DNA of 32,452 bases from Deltaproteobacteria bacterium YD0425bin50 (GCA_002753105.1 PDZT01000017.1:1-32452), one strand, 5' to 3'; positions 6,990-15,549 are shown, numbered from the stretch's first letter. Numbers and translations are program-made. The notes: generated by a model from the letters alone, not told the origin.

Positions 6990-7400
6990 ATGCCCTCATT
7001 AAATCACAGTTATATCTGTGCTCAGTTAATGCGTCAGCTTTTACAAAATGAAACGATCCAACCGCTTCCTGAACTGACGCTCGACATTGAAAACGGAATG
7101 ACACCTGATATTTCCATTTTTCCAAAAGAAAAAATTCGTCCTGATTTTTTTGAAGATATTTTGAAAGTTAAAGAATTACCCATCCTAGCTATCGAAGTTG
7201 TATCGCCAACCCAGAGTATTCACACAATCATTGAAAAATCTAAACAGATGGTGAATTTTGGAGTTAAGACCGTCTGGACAATCGAACCCTGTGGAAGAAG
7301 TATAGTTGTAATCAATAAACAGGGTAAACAACTATTTCATGGAGAACTCGTAGAAAGTGAGGGTATTAAGGTTGATTTTTCAAAAGTTTTCAGTAACTAA
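6990..7400 (+). CDS. Uma2-family (DUF820) PD-(D/E)XK nuclease-like protein
   Basis: Matches the Uma2/DUF820 pattern: LDIENGMTPDISIFP (first acidic residue of the PD-(D/E)XK fold), AIEVVSPTQS (Glu strand), then a helix with EKSKQMVNFGV and VWTIEP, which is the usual K...Y..GV..YWIVDP region. Family members are small putative endonucleases that are very abundant in cyanobacteria and some other phyla, often solitary and of unknown role. The best ribosome site is GGAG (6980-6983) before ATG 6990, giving 136 aa; starts at 6927 or 6936 would add up to 21 residues. Either way it is shorter than the usual ~180-200 aa and lacks most of the N-terminal part, so it may be a degraded or minimal copy. Confidence 0.75.
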   Translation: MPSLNHSYICAQLMRQLLQNETIQPLPELTLDIENGMTPDISIFPKEKIRPDFFEDILKVKELPILAIEVVSPTQSIHTIIEKSKQMVNFGVKTVWTIEPCGRSIVVINKQGKQLFHGELVESEGIKVDFSKVFSN

Positions 7401-7517
7401 CTTCTCAGTTTCACCATATGGATGATACCCTTTTTTTAACTTTTTTCAACTGTACGATACACATCAAAGACATATATAAAAAAATAAGTAACATCCAATA
7501 CTATTGAAAGGCTCTTT

Positions 7518-8732
7518 ATGAAAGATAAGGTATTAGTCATTGAAGATGATCCAGAAGCACTAGAAAAAATTGGCAGATTTCTTCAAAAAGAAGGATTTGA
7601 AATTTTTCTAGCAGATGATGCAGAGACAGGCTTACGTTTTTTTGATGAATACCAACCAGATATGGTCATTACAGATTTGAAGATGCCCAAAATTAGCGGC
7701 GTCGATATCTTACGAAAAATAAAGTTTTTCTCGCCTTATACACCTGTGATTATTGTTACAGGGTATAAAGATACTGATGCTGCAATAAGCGCTATTGAAG
7801 AAGGAGCGCTTGACTATATCAAAAAGCCCATTGATTTGTATTCGCTTTTGCCTGCGGTTGGCCGAGCTAGAGAAATCATTCGCCGTCATAAGGAGAACAG
7901 CTCTTATCCATTAATCCTTGTGGTTGAAGATGAAGAATCTGCAAGAAACAGACTGATACGAGCGTTTCAAAGTGAAGGATATAAAGTGTTGTTCGCAGAA
8001 AATGGCGAAGAAGGTATAGCAGTATTTAAAAATAATAAGATCGATATTGTCTTGCTCGATATTAAAATGCCCAAAATGGACGGATTGACTGCTTTGCAAC
8101 ATATGCGTGATATTTCCAGTGATTTTGAGGCCATTATTTTAACAGGATATGGGGATGAAAGCGATGCGATTCGGGCTATGCGATGCGGCGCATTAAGCTT
8201 TATTAAAAAACCGATTGATCTGGAACAAACCTTTGCAACTATTGAAAAAGCTATTCATGTTCTGACATTAAACCGGTCTTTAAAATACCGTTCAAGAGAA
8301 TTGGAAATTGCCAACGAAATTATCGCAATGGTTACAAAAGATAAGGAAATATATATTGATTTTGGGCACAAAGAATTATCATCCACAAAAGAATTTGCTG
8401 AAAAATTGTTAAATGTCATCCCGCTTGGGTTAATGGTGGTTACTGAGAATTTTGAAATTGTTTATGTGAATAATCGATTAAAAGACTTATTTATTCAGTA
8501 TCAGATAATTAGCAATCAAACCATCGATGCGTTCACTCAAATCGGCATTTGCTTATCTTTAGATGAGTTTAAAGAAATACTTACCCGTTGTTTTGAAAAA
8601 CCTGTGGGACATATTGAATTTGTTCAAACCGGCAGATATTCAAACATTACACTAACGCAAATGATTCATATGGTCTCAGGAACAAAACAAAAAGTGATGA
8701 TATTGCTCATGCGTGAAGAACGAAAGAGATAG
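7518..8732 (+). CDS. Tandem receiver-domain protein (REC-REC-PAS-like), no output domain
   Basis: 404 aa. Receiver 1 (residues ~3-125) has D10-D11, D53 in ITDLKMP and KKPID. Receiver 2 (~130-255) has VVEDEE, D181 in LLDIKMP and KKPID. A helical linker (~260-290) leads to a C-terminal region with LGLMVVTENFEIVYVNN, typical of a PAS core, and then the protein ends. No DNA-binding, kinase or cyclase domain follows. The receivers resemble those of the REC-REC-histidine kinase at 9271, so the two look like paralogs, one without the kinase module. It could act as a phosphate sink or intermediate, or sense through the PAS-like part. The start has an AAAGG about 9 bases upstream. The toxin-antitoxin pair begins 9 bases after its stop. 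Confidence 0.85.
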   Translation: MKDKVLVIEDDPEALEKIGRFLQKEGFEIFLADDAETGLRFFDEYQPDMVITDLKMPKISGVDILRKIKFFSPYTPVIIVTGYKDTDAAISAIEEGALDYIKKPIDLYSLLPAVGRAREIIRRHKENSSYPLILVVEDEESARNRLIRAFQSEGYKVLFAENGEEGIAVFKNNKIDIVLLDIKMPKMDGLTALQHMRDISSDFEAIILTGYGDESDAIRAMRCGALSFIKKPIDLEQTFATIEKAIHVLTLNRSLKYRSRELEIANEIIAMVTKDKEIYIDFGHKELSSTKEFAEKLLNVIPLGLMVVTENFEIVYVNNRLKDLFIQYQIISNQTIDAFTQIGICLSLDEFKEILTRCFEKPVGHIEFVQTGRYSNITLTQMIHMVSGTKQKVMILLMREERKR

Positions 8733-8741
8733 GGGGGATAC

Positions 8742-8936
8742 ATGAGTGCTGTAATTAAAGTTTCAGACTTATCCATAGAAGACTTCAAGATATTAATTAA
8801 AAAAACAATTCGTGAGACATTACATGAATTCATTTCTCGAGAGATTGATGATGATGATCAAGCTGAACTTGAAACGATGTTTGGAAAAACTCCAACTTCT
8901 GAATATCCTGTATATGAACGAGAAATTGAAATATGA
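8742..8936 (+). CDS. Antitoxin of a type II toxin-antitoxin pair
   Basis: A 64-aa acidic protein. The N-terminal half begins VIKVSDLSIEDFKILIKKTI and continues as a helix like those of small antitoxins of RelE/ParE-type toxins; the DDDDQAELE stretch and an acidic, probably disordered C-terminus would wrap the toxin. A strong ribosome site (AGGGGGG, 8731-8737) overlaps the stop codon of the upstream receiver gene. The stop overlaps the toxin start by 4 bases (ATGA, 8933-8936), the usual coupling of such pairs. The exact antitoxin family is not certain; the call rests mostly on size, charge and partner. Confidence 0.75.
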   Translation: MSAVIKVSDLSIEDFKILIKKTIRETLHEFISREIDDDDQAELETMFGKTPTSEYPVYEREIEI

Positions 8937-9205
8937 AATGGAAGGTGCAATATACTAAACAATCTTTGAAATTTTTCAAAAAATCTTCTATTTCTATTGA
9001 GTCTATTGATCATCTGATTCAAGAAGCAATTAAGTCAGTCATCCATCATGAAAATACAAATATAAATATAGTAAAGATGAAGGGTGAATGGAAAAATTTT
9101 TATCGAATTCGTAATGATGGCTTACGCATTATTCTAAAATTTAAACACGAAGAACACATTGTCCTGATCCACCGAATTGGTTGGCGTGGAGATGTATATA
9201 AATAA
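8933..9205 (+). CDS. RelE/ParE-superfamily toxin
   Basis: 90 aa, basic. The N-terminus WKVQYTKQSLKFFKKS is the first strand and helix of the RelE/ParE fold, and the C-terminal FYRIRNDGLRIILKF plus LIHRIGWRGDVYK is the classic sheet and tail (R-x-R...YR-D-VY) of RelE-type mRNA interferases. Members usually cleave mRNA on the ribosome, while ParE members poison gyrase; the sequence tail favours the RelE side. It is translated from within the antitoxin stop (4-base overlap). The pair lies between two receiver-domain genes on the same strand and may be co-transcribed with them. Confidence 0.88.
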   Translation: MKWKVQYTKQSLKFFKKSSISIESIDHLIQEAIKSVIHHENTNINIVKMKGEWKNFYRIRNDGLRIILKFKHEEHIVLIHRIGWRGDVYK

Positions 9206-9270
9206 ATAGTAAATATAAATGATAGTCCCAAAAAGCATGACTCATGAGTTTGAGGAGCGAAATAAAATAC

Positions 9271-10899
9271 ATGGATAAACGTGCTGTTCTGATAGTGGAT
9301 GACGATTCTACGATTCGTGAATTATTAGAAAAAGTGGTAAAGCGATTTTTTTTCGAAACCTATATTGCGAATAATGGACAAAATGCTTTAGATGTTATTG
9401 GAGAAAAGCCTATCGATATTGTTTTGGTTGATATCAAACTACCTGACATCGATGGCATATCCTTAATAGAAGAAATCAAAACGTTAAATCCAAATTGTGA
9501 AGTGATTGTCATCACAGGGTTTGGCAGTGTTGATATCGCTACTCAGTCGTTAAGAAAAGGGGCGATTGATTATATTGAAAAACCCATCAATCTTGATGAA
9601 TTATCCACAGCGTTAGGCAGAGCTGTTGAAAAGCTGATAGAAAAAGAACAACTGATTTACCGGAATACACTTCTTGTCATTGATGATGATAATCAGGTGG
9701 TTTATCGAATGAAACGCTTTCTAGTTGATTCCGGATATGATGTCTATACCGCAACGAGCGGTGAACAAGGCTTGCAGATTGTTGAAAGTCATAAAGTGGA
9801 TGTTGTGCTTACGGATATAAAAATGAAAGGCATGGATGGGATTGAGGTGCTTCGCAAAGTAAAGCAGTTTTATGATGATGTAGAAGTCATCATGATGACA
9901 GGTTTTAAAGATGAAGAAACCTCTATTAATGCGTTGAGAGCAGGTGCCATTGACTACATTAATAAACCCGTGAACTTAGATGAACTGTTGTTTGCTATTA
10001 AAAAAGCAATAGATCGGATTAATCTTCATCGAATGCGCGCTTATCGGTTTCGGGAAATGAAAATTTCCAAAGAAATCATTGACCGGATGAATGAAGAATT
10101 GGAAAAGCGCATTCAGGCGAGAACAAAAGAATTGGATAAAGTTCAGGGACAGCTTTTTCAAACCTCTAAGCTGGCTACGTTAGGTGAGATGTCAGCGGGT
10201 CTTGCTCATGAAATCAATCAGCCTTTAAGTGGGATTTCTCTCATCGTCAAAAATTTTCGCAAACTCATTCAGCGAGATAGATTAAGTCAAGAAGATTTGT
10301 TAGATGGCATAGAAGATATTGAACAGGCGATTAAACGCATGGATAAGATTATTCAGCATATTCGTACATTTGCCCGTCAGGATATACGCAATTTTTCTAT
10401 GGTCAATATAAATGATACGATTAAAAATGCATTAACATTGCTTGGTGAACAATTGCGATTACATGGTATTCAGGTGACATTAGAATGCGAAGAAGGGTTG
10501 CCAGATGTTGAAGGAGAACCTTATCAATTAGAACAGGTTTGGATTAATATGATGAGCAATTCACGGGATGCGATGGATGAAAAAGAACGGCGATTCAAAA
10601 AACAAAATGACAATTCAGATCAAGTCTATTCTAAAGAGTTTAAGATCATAACCTGTTTAAAAGAAGATAACACAGGAATAAACATTATGTTTAATGATAA
10701 TGGTATTGGTATGCCGATTCATGTTAGAGAAAAAATGTTTGATCCATTTTTTACAACAAAAGAAGTAGGGCAGGCAACTGGGCTTGGACTGTCAATTAGT
10801 TATGGTATCATCCAAAATCATCATGGAGAGATATCTGTTGAAACTCTTGAAGGACATGGGACAACGATGATCGTTACGTTGCCGAAAGGAAAGAATTAA
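9271..10899 (+). CDS. Hybrid sensor kinase: two receivers, HisKA and HATPase
   Basis: 542 aa from this start. Receiver 1 has VDDD and D54 in LVDIKLP; receiver 2 has IDDDN and D182 in LTDIKMK. A coiled coil around residues 260-300 leads to HisKA with the H-box AGLAHEINQPLSG (H313), then HATPase_c with N-box VWINMMSNSRDAM, G1 DNGIGMP, F-box FDPFFTTKE and G2 GLGLSISYGII. The receivers precede the kinase, so it likely integrates upstream phosphorylation rather than sensing through a membrane domain; no membrane segment is present. The Met at 9271 starts directly at the receiver fold. An in-frame ATG at 9244 adds 9 residues and cannot be excluded, since GAGGAG (9252-9257) is 13 bases from 9271. 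The next gene starts 3 bases after the stop. Confidence 0.9.
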   Translation: MDKRAVLIVDDDSTIRELLEKVVKRFFFETYIANNGQNALDVIGEKPIDIVLVDIKLPDIDGISLIEEIKTLNPNCEVIVITGFGSVDIATQSLRKGAIDYIEKPINLDELSTALGRAVEKLIEKEQLIYRNTLLVIDDDNQVVYRMKRFLVDSGYDVYTATSGEQGLQIVESHKVDVVLTDIKMKGMDGIEVLRKVKQFYDDVEVIMMTGFKDEETSINALRAGAIDYINKPVNLDELLFAIKKAIDRINLHRMRAYRFREMKISKEIIDRMNEELEKRIQARTKELDKVQGQLFQTSKLATLGEMSAGLAHEINQPLSGISLIVKNFRKLIQRDRLSQEDLLDGIEDIEQAIKRMDKIIQHIRTFARQDIRNFSMVNINDTIKNALTLLGEQLRLHGIQVTLECEEGLPDVEGEPYQLEQVWINMMSNSRDAMDEKERRFKKQNDNSDQVYSKEFKIITCLKEDNTGINIMFNDNGIGMPIHVREKMFDPFFTTKEVGQATGLGLSISYGIIQNHHGEISVETLEGHGTTMIVTLPKGKN

Positions 10900-10901
10900 T
10901 C

Positions 10902-12620
10902 ATGGCCAATATTTTGATTATTGATGATGAACCCCTTATTAGAAAAACTTTGAAAAAAAATCTGGAACTTGAAGGCTATTCAGTTCAGCTTGCTGAAGAT
11001 GGAGTTCAAGGTATTCAATTGTGTCATGAAACTCCGGTAGATATTATTATTCTTGATATTAAAATGCCTAAAATGAGCGGTCTTGAGGTATTAAAAGAAA
11101 TCAAAAAAACGCCATCCTATACTGAAGTAATTATGATTACAGGTCATGGTGAAATTGAATCCGCAATTGAAGCCATGAAATCCGGTGCATTTGCGTATAT
11201 TCGTAAGCCCATTGATTCAGATGAATTGGAAATTGAGATAAAAAAAGCTGCTGACCGGATTGAGTTAAAGAAACGGCTTGACGAATATACCAAGCAACTC
11301 GAAATTCAGAACAATGATTTGACGGTTGCTCAAGCAAAATTAGAATCACTTTACTCGTATTTACGTCGGGAATATGATATTGCAACCCATGTGTTTCGCA
11401 ATGTGATCCGCAATAAAGATTTAAAATGCAAAAATGTTCGGATTTTATCCTCACCTGTTGATGTTGTGTGTGGTGATGTGGCGCTTGTGGTTCCTAAACC
11501 AGTCGGCGGTATGTATATGCTTGTGGGCGATTTTACTGGACATGGGTTGTCGGCTGCTATTGGCGCAATCCCAGTTTCTGAATTTTTTTATAAAATGACC
11601 AGTAAACTGGTTCCTTTAAAGCGAATTATTGCTGAAATCAATCAACTCTTAAAAGAAAATCTGCCAACAGGCTTGTTTTTATCGGCTTGCCTGATTGAAT
11701 TAGACGAATTAAATGGTGAAATGCAGGTCTTTAATGCAGGTATGCCTGATATTTTTGTACTTCGAGATCAGGGAGGAATTAAACAGCGGATTAAATCCAG
11801 TCATCTTCCTCTAGGAATTGTGGATAATGAGAAGACTAATTTTATGATTGATTTGATTCCTATTGATCCATGTGACCGTGTATATATTTACACAGACGGT
11901 GTTATTGAGTCTCTAAATATTAAGCAGGAAATGTTTGGAAAGGAACGGTTAGAGATTATATTAAACCAGACGTACGAAAATGGAAGTATAATATTTGAAC
12001 GGCTTGGGACTCAACTGGAACTTTTTTTAGATGGCAATCCTCAGCATGATGATATTACTATTGTTGAAATGGTGTGTGAATCCCGAAAAAAGATAAATAC
12101 ACCGCTTAAAGATATGACACCTGATTTAGATGTATTAAGCTGGCAGATGAGTTTTTATTTTAAGTGTCAGACGTTGATTGAACCCGACCCATTAAATGGG
12201 ATTGTTCATATTATTGAAAATACACCTCAATTTATCAATCATTATGGAAAAATTTATCTGATTCTATCTGAGCTGTTTAACAATGCATTGGATTATGGTA
12301 TTCTTCAGTTAGACCCGGACAAGAAAAAAAATCCAATTCATTTTGAATCATACTATGTAGAACGGGAAAAACGACTTGCAAGTTTGAATCATGGTGAGAT
12401 TCAGATTATATTAAAATATACGCCGTTAAAACATGGGAATAAACTTATTATCGAGGTTACAGATACAGGTCTTGGGTTTAATTATCAACGGTATATGAGC
12501 AATACGCCATCTCCAAAACATATTAGCGGTCGTGGAATTTTTCTTGTTCGTTCTATATGTTGTGAGATACTGTACAATGAAAAAGGAAACAGTGTAAAAG
12601 CAGTGTATGTATGGGAATAG
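10902..12620 (+). CDS. Response regulator with PP2C phosphatase and RsbW-like kinase domains, second copy
   Basis: 572 aa, same architecture as the protein at 4587. The receiver has IDDE and D52 in ILDIKMP and KPID; a coiled coil lies around residues 118-155. The SpoIIE/PP2C phosphatase has CGD (D192), VGDFTGHG (D210), YTDGVIES and QHDDIT. The C-terminal GHKL ATPase has LSELFNNALDYG, the same insertion with YYVEREKRL as in the first copy, and TDTGLGFNY. All metal-binding acidic residues of the phosphatase are present, so both paralogs look active. It is packed tightly after the REC-REC kinase (3-base gap) and overlaps or abuts the next kinase gene. The kinase on either side could therefore phosphorylate its receiver. 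A STAS partner next to this copy is missing; the only one is at 4224. Confidence 0.9.
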   Translation: MANILIIDDEPLIRKTLKKNLELEGYSVQLAEDGVQGIQLCHETPVDIIILDIKMPKMSGLEVLKEIKKTPSYTEVIMITGHGEIESAIEAMKSGAFAYIRKPIDSDELEIEIKKAADRIELKKRLDEYTKQLEIQNNDLTVAQAKLESLYSYLRREYDIATHVFRNVIRNKDLKCKNVRILSSPVDVVCGDVALVVPKPVGGMYMLVGDFTGHGLSAAIGAIPVSEFFYKMTSKLVPLKRIIAEINQLLKENLPTGLFLSACLIELDELNGEMQVFNAGMPDIFVLRDQGGIKQRIKSSHLPLGIVDNEKTNFMIDLIPIDPCDRVYIYTDGVIESLNIKQEMFGKERLEIILNQTYENGSIIFERLGTQLELFLDGNPQHDDITIVEMVCESRKKINTPLKDMTPDLDVLSWQMSFYFKCQTLIEPDPLNGIVHIIENTPQFINHYGKIYLILSELFNNALDYGILQLDPDKKKNPIHFESYYVEREKRLASLNHGEIQIILKYTPLKHGNKLIIEVTDTGLGFNYQRYMSNTPSPKHISGRGIFLVRSICCEILYNEKGNSVKAVYVWE

Positions 12621-12639
12621 GAAAGAAAAGGAATGTGCA

Positions 12640-13968
12640 ATGAATGAAATTGAAATGATCAACCAAAAATTACAGACTGAGCGTGATAATTTAAAGCAAT
12701 ATCTTGATCTTACCGGTACATTATTTGTTGTTTTAGATGCTCAGGGTAATGTTAATTTAATTAACACTAGAGGTGCTGAAATTCTGGGATATTCTGTAGA
12801 AGAGATCATTGGAAAATCATGGTTTGATCATTTTTTGCCACCCGGGATAAAAGATGACATACAAGATGTTTTTGGCCTGTTGATGAATGGGCAGGTTGAC
12901 CCTGTAAGAACTTATGAAAGTTCAATCATCACACGGAACGGCAAAGTGAAAATTATTGAATGGCATAACAGTGTCATCAAAGATGAAAATGGTCATGTGT
13001 GCGGTATCATTGGGTCTGGTCAGGATATGACAGAAAAAAAAGAGTTGGAACTGAAGATGATTCAACTGAATATGGACCTTGAACAGCGCATTGCTTATCG
13101 GACGCTTGAACTCCGGATGACAAATGAAAAACTTTCAAAGGAAATTATTCAACGTAAACGTGCTGAAGAAAAGTTAAATAACGCATATCTGGAGCTTGAA
13201 AAATCCCATGATACGTTAAAAAATACGATGGTTCAATTGGTTCAAACTGAAAAAATGGCTGCATTAGGGGAACTAACAGCTAGTGTTGCGCATGAAATGA
13301 ACCAGCCGTTGAATGTCATGAAAATTATAGCGCAAACCATGCTCAGAGATATTCAAAAAAATCGTTTTGAAAAAGAACAAGTCCAACATGATATTAAAGA
13401 TATTATCAGTCAAGTTGATCGGATGGCAAAAATTATCGATCATATGCGAGTTTATACTCGGCGTACTGATGGAATGGTTTTTGAGGAATTATCAATCAAT
13501 ACAATTATTGAAAACACGTTGTTGTTTCTATCACAACAAGTCAAAAATCATGGAATTGACCTTGAACTATCCCTGACTCCAGATGTTCCATACATTCAGG
13601 GAGACCCTATCCGATTGGAACAGGTACTCGTTAATCTGATCAGTAATGCAAAAAATGCTGTGGAACAATCTCAAAGGTCAACCAAACTCATTGATATTCG
13701 AACCTGTGTTGTTGACGGCACTGATGAGTGTACAAATGAAAAAAAACAATGGGTTATTCTAGAAGTAAAAGACAACGGACATGGAATTCCAAGCACCATT
13801 AAGGAAAAAATTTTTCAGCCTTTTTTTACCACAAAAGAACCCGGAAAAGGAACGGGGCTTGGGCTACATGTCGTGAACACAATTATTCAGGAACATGGTG
13901 GAAAAATTGAAATAGAGAGTACTGAAGGTGAAGGAAGTACCTTTAGAGTGATGTTGCCGGCAAGGTAA
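12640..13968 (+). CDS. PAS-domain sensor histidine kinase
   Basis: 442 aa from ATG 12640, which has AAGGAA (12628-12633) 6 bases upstream; an earlier in-frame ATG at 12607 would overlap the upstream gene by 14 bases. A single PAS domain spans residues ~15-130 (FVVLDAQGNVNLINTRGAEI, IGSGQDMTEKK), followed by a long coiled coil. HisKA has SVAHEMNQPLNVM (H218). HATPase_c has VLVNLISNAKNAV, DNGHGIP, FQPFFTTKE and GLGLHVVNTII. No membrane segment is present, so the signal is probably cytoplasmic. The HisKA sequence is of the same HEINQPL/HEMNQPL subtype as the kinase at 9271. It is probably the last gene of the signalling operon and a candidate phosphodonor for the receiver domains. Confidence 0.9.
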   Translation: MNEIEMINQKLQTERDNLKQYLDLTGTLFVVLDAQGNVNLINTRGAEILGYSVEEIIGKSWFDHFLPPGIKDDIQDVFGLLMNGQVDPVRTYESSIITRNGKVKIIEWHNSVIKDENGHVCGIIGSGQDMTEKKELELKMIQLNMDLEQRIAYRTLELRMTNEKLSKEIIQRKRAEEKLNNAYLELEKSHDTLKNTMVQLVQTEKMAALGELTASVAHEMNQPLNVMKIIAQTMLRDIQKNRFEKEQVQHDIKDIISQVDRMAKIIDHMRVYTRRTDGMVFEELSINTIIENTLLFLSQQVKNHGIDLELSLTPDVPYIQGDPIRLEQVLVNLISNAKNAVEQSQRSTKLIDIRTCVVDGTDECTNEKKQWVILEVKDNGHGIPSTIKEKIFQPFFTTKEPGKGTGLGLHVVNTIIQEHGGKIEIESTEGEGSTFRVMLPAR

Positions 13969-13989
13969 AAAATTATTGAAGGGGTAGGT

Positions 13990-14823
13990 ATGCCATGTAT
14001 GGAAGATAGATATCAATCAACAGAATCGAAAGACGATAGCAACGTATGTTATCGTAAAATTAATTTTTCCAATTATGAATCACCGGCGGCTCAATATGGT
14101 ATTCAAGAATACCAATTATCATTGAATGAGTTAAAAATTGATATGAATGCGTTGTATAATCTCAATTGGAAACTCGGAAGAAAAGGCGCTTGGCTCAAAA
14201 AAGGAATGACGGATCAACAAGTTGATATTCTAAGAAGAGAGTGGTTACAACGATCTGAGGAAAAAGGATGGATAACTCCACACGGTATTGTAGGTTTATT
14301 TCCCTGTCAATCTATAGAAAATACACTGATTATTTATAATCCGATCGATGTACAGAAAGAGATCGTTCGTATTGATACAGATACGCTAAAAGGCATCGAT
14401 ACATGTGATTTTTTTTCTATTGCTCGTTTCTTTTTGAGTGTGGATACGGGGAAAATAGATACTGTCGGTTTTCTTATTTCAACTGCCGGTGTTTTTTCCC
14501 GTTCAGCAATCAATGAATATAAATCGAAACATGATCAAACGTCTGCTGAAATGATTCAGGGATTAGCTGATCGAGTGGCTGAAGATATGGCGAATTATTT
14601 ACAAAACAGGCTGATCATGATGGCTAATTTAACAGTGGAAACGACTCCAGTAACTCGTTATCAACCGGGGTATCCCGGATTAGACATCAAATATAATCAA
14701 CTGATTTATCAGATTCTTCAGGCATCCCGTATTCAAATTATGCTGAATGAACGCTTTGAATTTATTCCAGAAAGTACGACATCCGCATTAATATGCTTTC
14801 ATCCTGATGCTACATATGGTTAA
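13990..14823 (+). CDS. Stand-alone MetH activation-domain (AdoMet-binding) protein
   Basis: 277 aa matching only the C-terminal reactivation domain of cobalamin-dependent methionine synthase. The match runs in order: KIDMNALYNLNWKLGRKG (E. coli IDWTPFF...LAGKYP, with D51 at the place of the AdoMet-contacting Asp), EKGWITPHGIVGLFPCQ (LNPRGVVGLFPAN), DTVGFLISTAG (DYIGAFAVTGG), GLADRVAEDMANYLQNR (ALADRLAEAFAEYLHER), RYQPGYPG (RPAPGYPA), and a final FHPDATYG (SHPDSKYY). It stops there, lacking the ~40-residue tail of E. coli MetH. The Cys of PACPEH is absent. No Cob, Fol or Hcy domain is encoded nearby. It could reactivate a separately encoded split MetH or serve another corrinoid protein. Its start has GAAGGGG 7 bases upstream. 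Confidence 0.82.
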   Translation: MPCMEDRYQSTESKDDSNVCYRKINFSNYESPAAQYGIQEYQLSLNELKIDMNALYNLNWKLGRKGAWLKKGMTDQQVDILRREWLQRSEEKGWITPHGIVGLFPCQSIENTLIIYNPIDVQKEIVRIDTDTLKGIDTCDFFSIARFFLSVDTGKIDTVGFLISTAGVFSRSAINEYKSKHDQTSAEMIQGLADRVAEDMANYLQNRLIMMANLTVETTPVTRYQPGYPGLDIKYNQLIYQILQASRIQIMLNERFEFIPESTTSALICFHPDATYG

Positions 14824-14880
14824 AGGGGCGTATCTAAAGGTTGGGTGACGTGTTGTATTTTTTTTTAGAGGGGGAAAACG

Positions 14881-15549
14881 TTGAATACTATAAAGATAAA
14901 ACAAATGTATGTTTGGATGACAATGATTGTGTTGTTATGGTGTCCCATTCCCATTGCTGCGTCACAGACCCTGACTGTTGAAGATATCATCAATCAGATT
15001 GAAAAAAAGCTCAATTCATCTGGTGTAAAGATTCCTTTTTTTCAACAGTCAACATTAAAAATGATGCAGATCATGGACACTGCAGAAGGCTATCTTCTGC
15101 TTAAAGTTCCCGGAAAAATGAGATGGGTATATGAAAAACCAGAAAAGCATTTTATTATTACGGATGGAACTCAACTGTGGATTTATCGCCCAGATGAACA
15201 TCAGGTAATGGTTGGAAAGGCTTCAACTTATTTTGGAGATGGTAAAGGCGCAAGTTTTCTTTCGGATATTCGAATCGTAAAATCCTGTTTTGATGTTCAA
15301 CTTTATGGAGAAGATGCGTATCAGTATAAACTAAAACTGATTCCTAAAGTCAAAAAAGAGGACATCGTTTCTATTAATTTGTTGATTTCAAAAAAAACAT
15401 TCGATATCCAAGAAGTTCTAACCTACAATGCTTATGAAGATGAAACCAGAATTATGTTAAAACAGCCCGAGTATATTGATAATTTAGATGATGCTCAATT
15501 TTCATTTACAGTTCCAGAAGGGGTTGAAGAATTGCAGTTACAGGAGTAA
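14881..15549 (+). CDS. lolA: Outer-membrane lipoprotein carrier protein LolA-like
   Basis: 222 aa, LolA length. A signal peptide (IKIKQMYVWMTMIVLLWC with AAS cleavage near residue 27) sends it to the periplasm, where LolA carries lipoproteins from LolCDE to the outer membrane. Hallmarks: VEDIINQIEKKL, IPFFQQSTLK, AEGYLLLKVPGKMRWVYEKPEKH and FIITDGTQLWIYRPDEHQV, the family's PGKFRW...P..Q.iv.dG..lwiYDp.l.qv pattern. The start codon is TTG at 14881, supported by GAGGGGG a few bases upstream; no ATG gives a better signal peptide. It is followed by nadA after 18 bases. The dedicated receptor LolB is not seen, as is usual outside beta- and gammaproteobacteria. Confidence 0.88.
   Translation: MNTIKIKQMYVWMTMIVLLWCPIPIAASQTLTVEDIINQIEKKLNSSGVKIPFFQQSTLKMMQIMDTAEGYLLLKVPGKMRWVYEKPEKHFIITDGTQLWIYRPDEHQVMVGKASTYFGDGKGASFLSDIRIVKSCFDVQLYGEDAYQYKLKLIPKVKKEDIVSINLLISKKTFDIQEVLTYNAYEDETRIMLKQPEYIDNLDDAQFSFTVPEGVEELQLQE

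Noticed and set aside
6847..7125. Minus-strand ORF of 92 aa
   Set aside because: It is the reverse of two well-supported plus-strand genes (the exported protein and the Uma2 gene) and has no ribosome site or family.
7518..9205. Frameshift joining the 404-aa receiver protein to the next gene
   Set aside because: The toxin-antitoxin genes between them are complete and in their own frames, with a proper ribosome site. A sequencing frameshift would not explain this.
8742..9205. Transposon or integron cassette around the toxin-antitoxin pair
   Set aside because: No terminal inverted repeats, target duplications, attC-like site or transposase were seen next to the pair.
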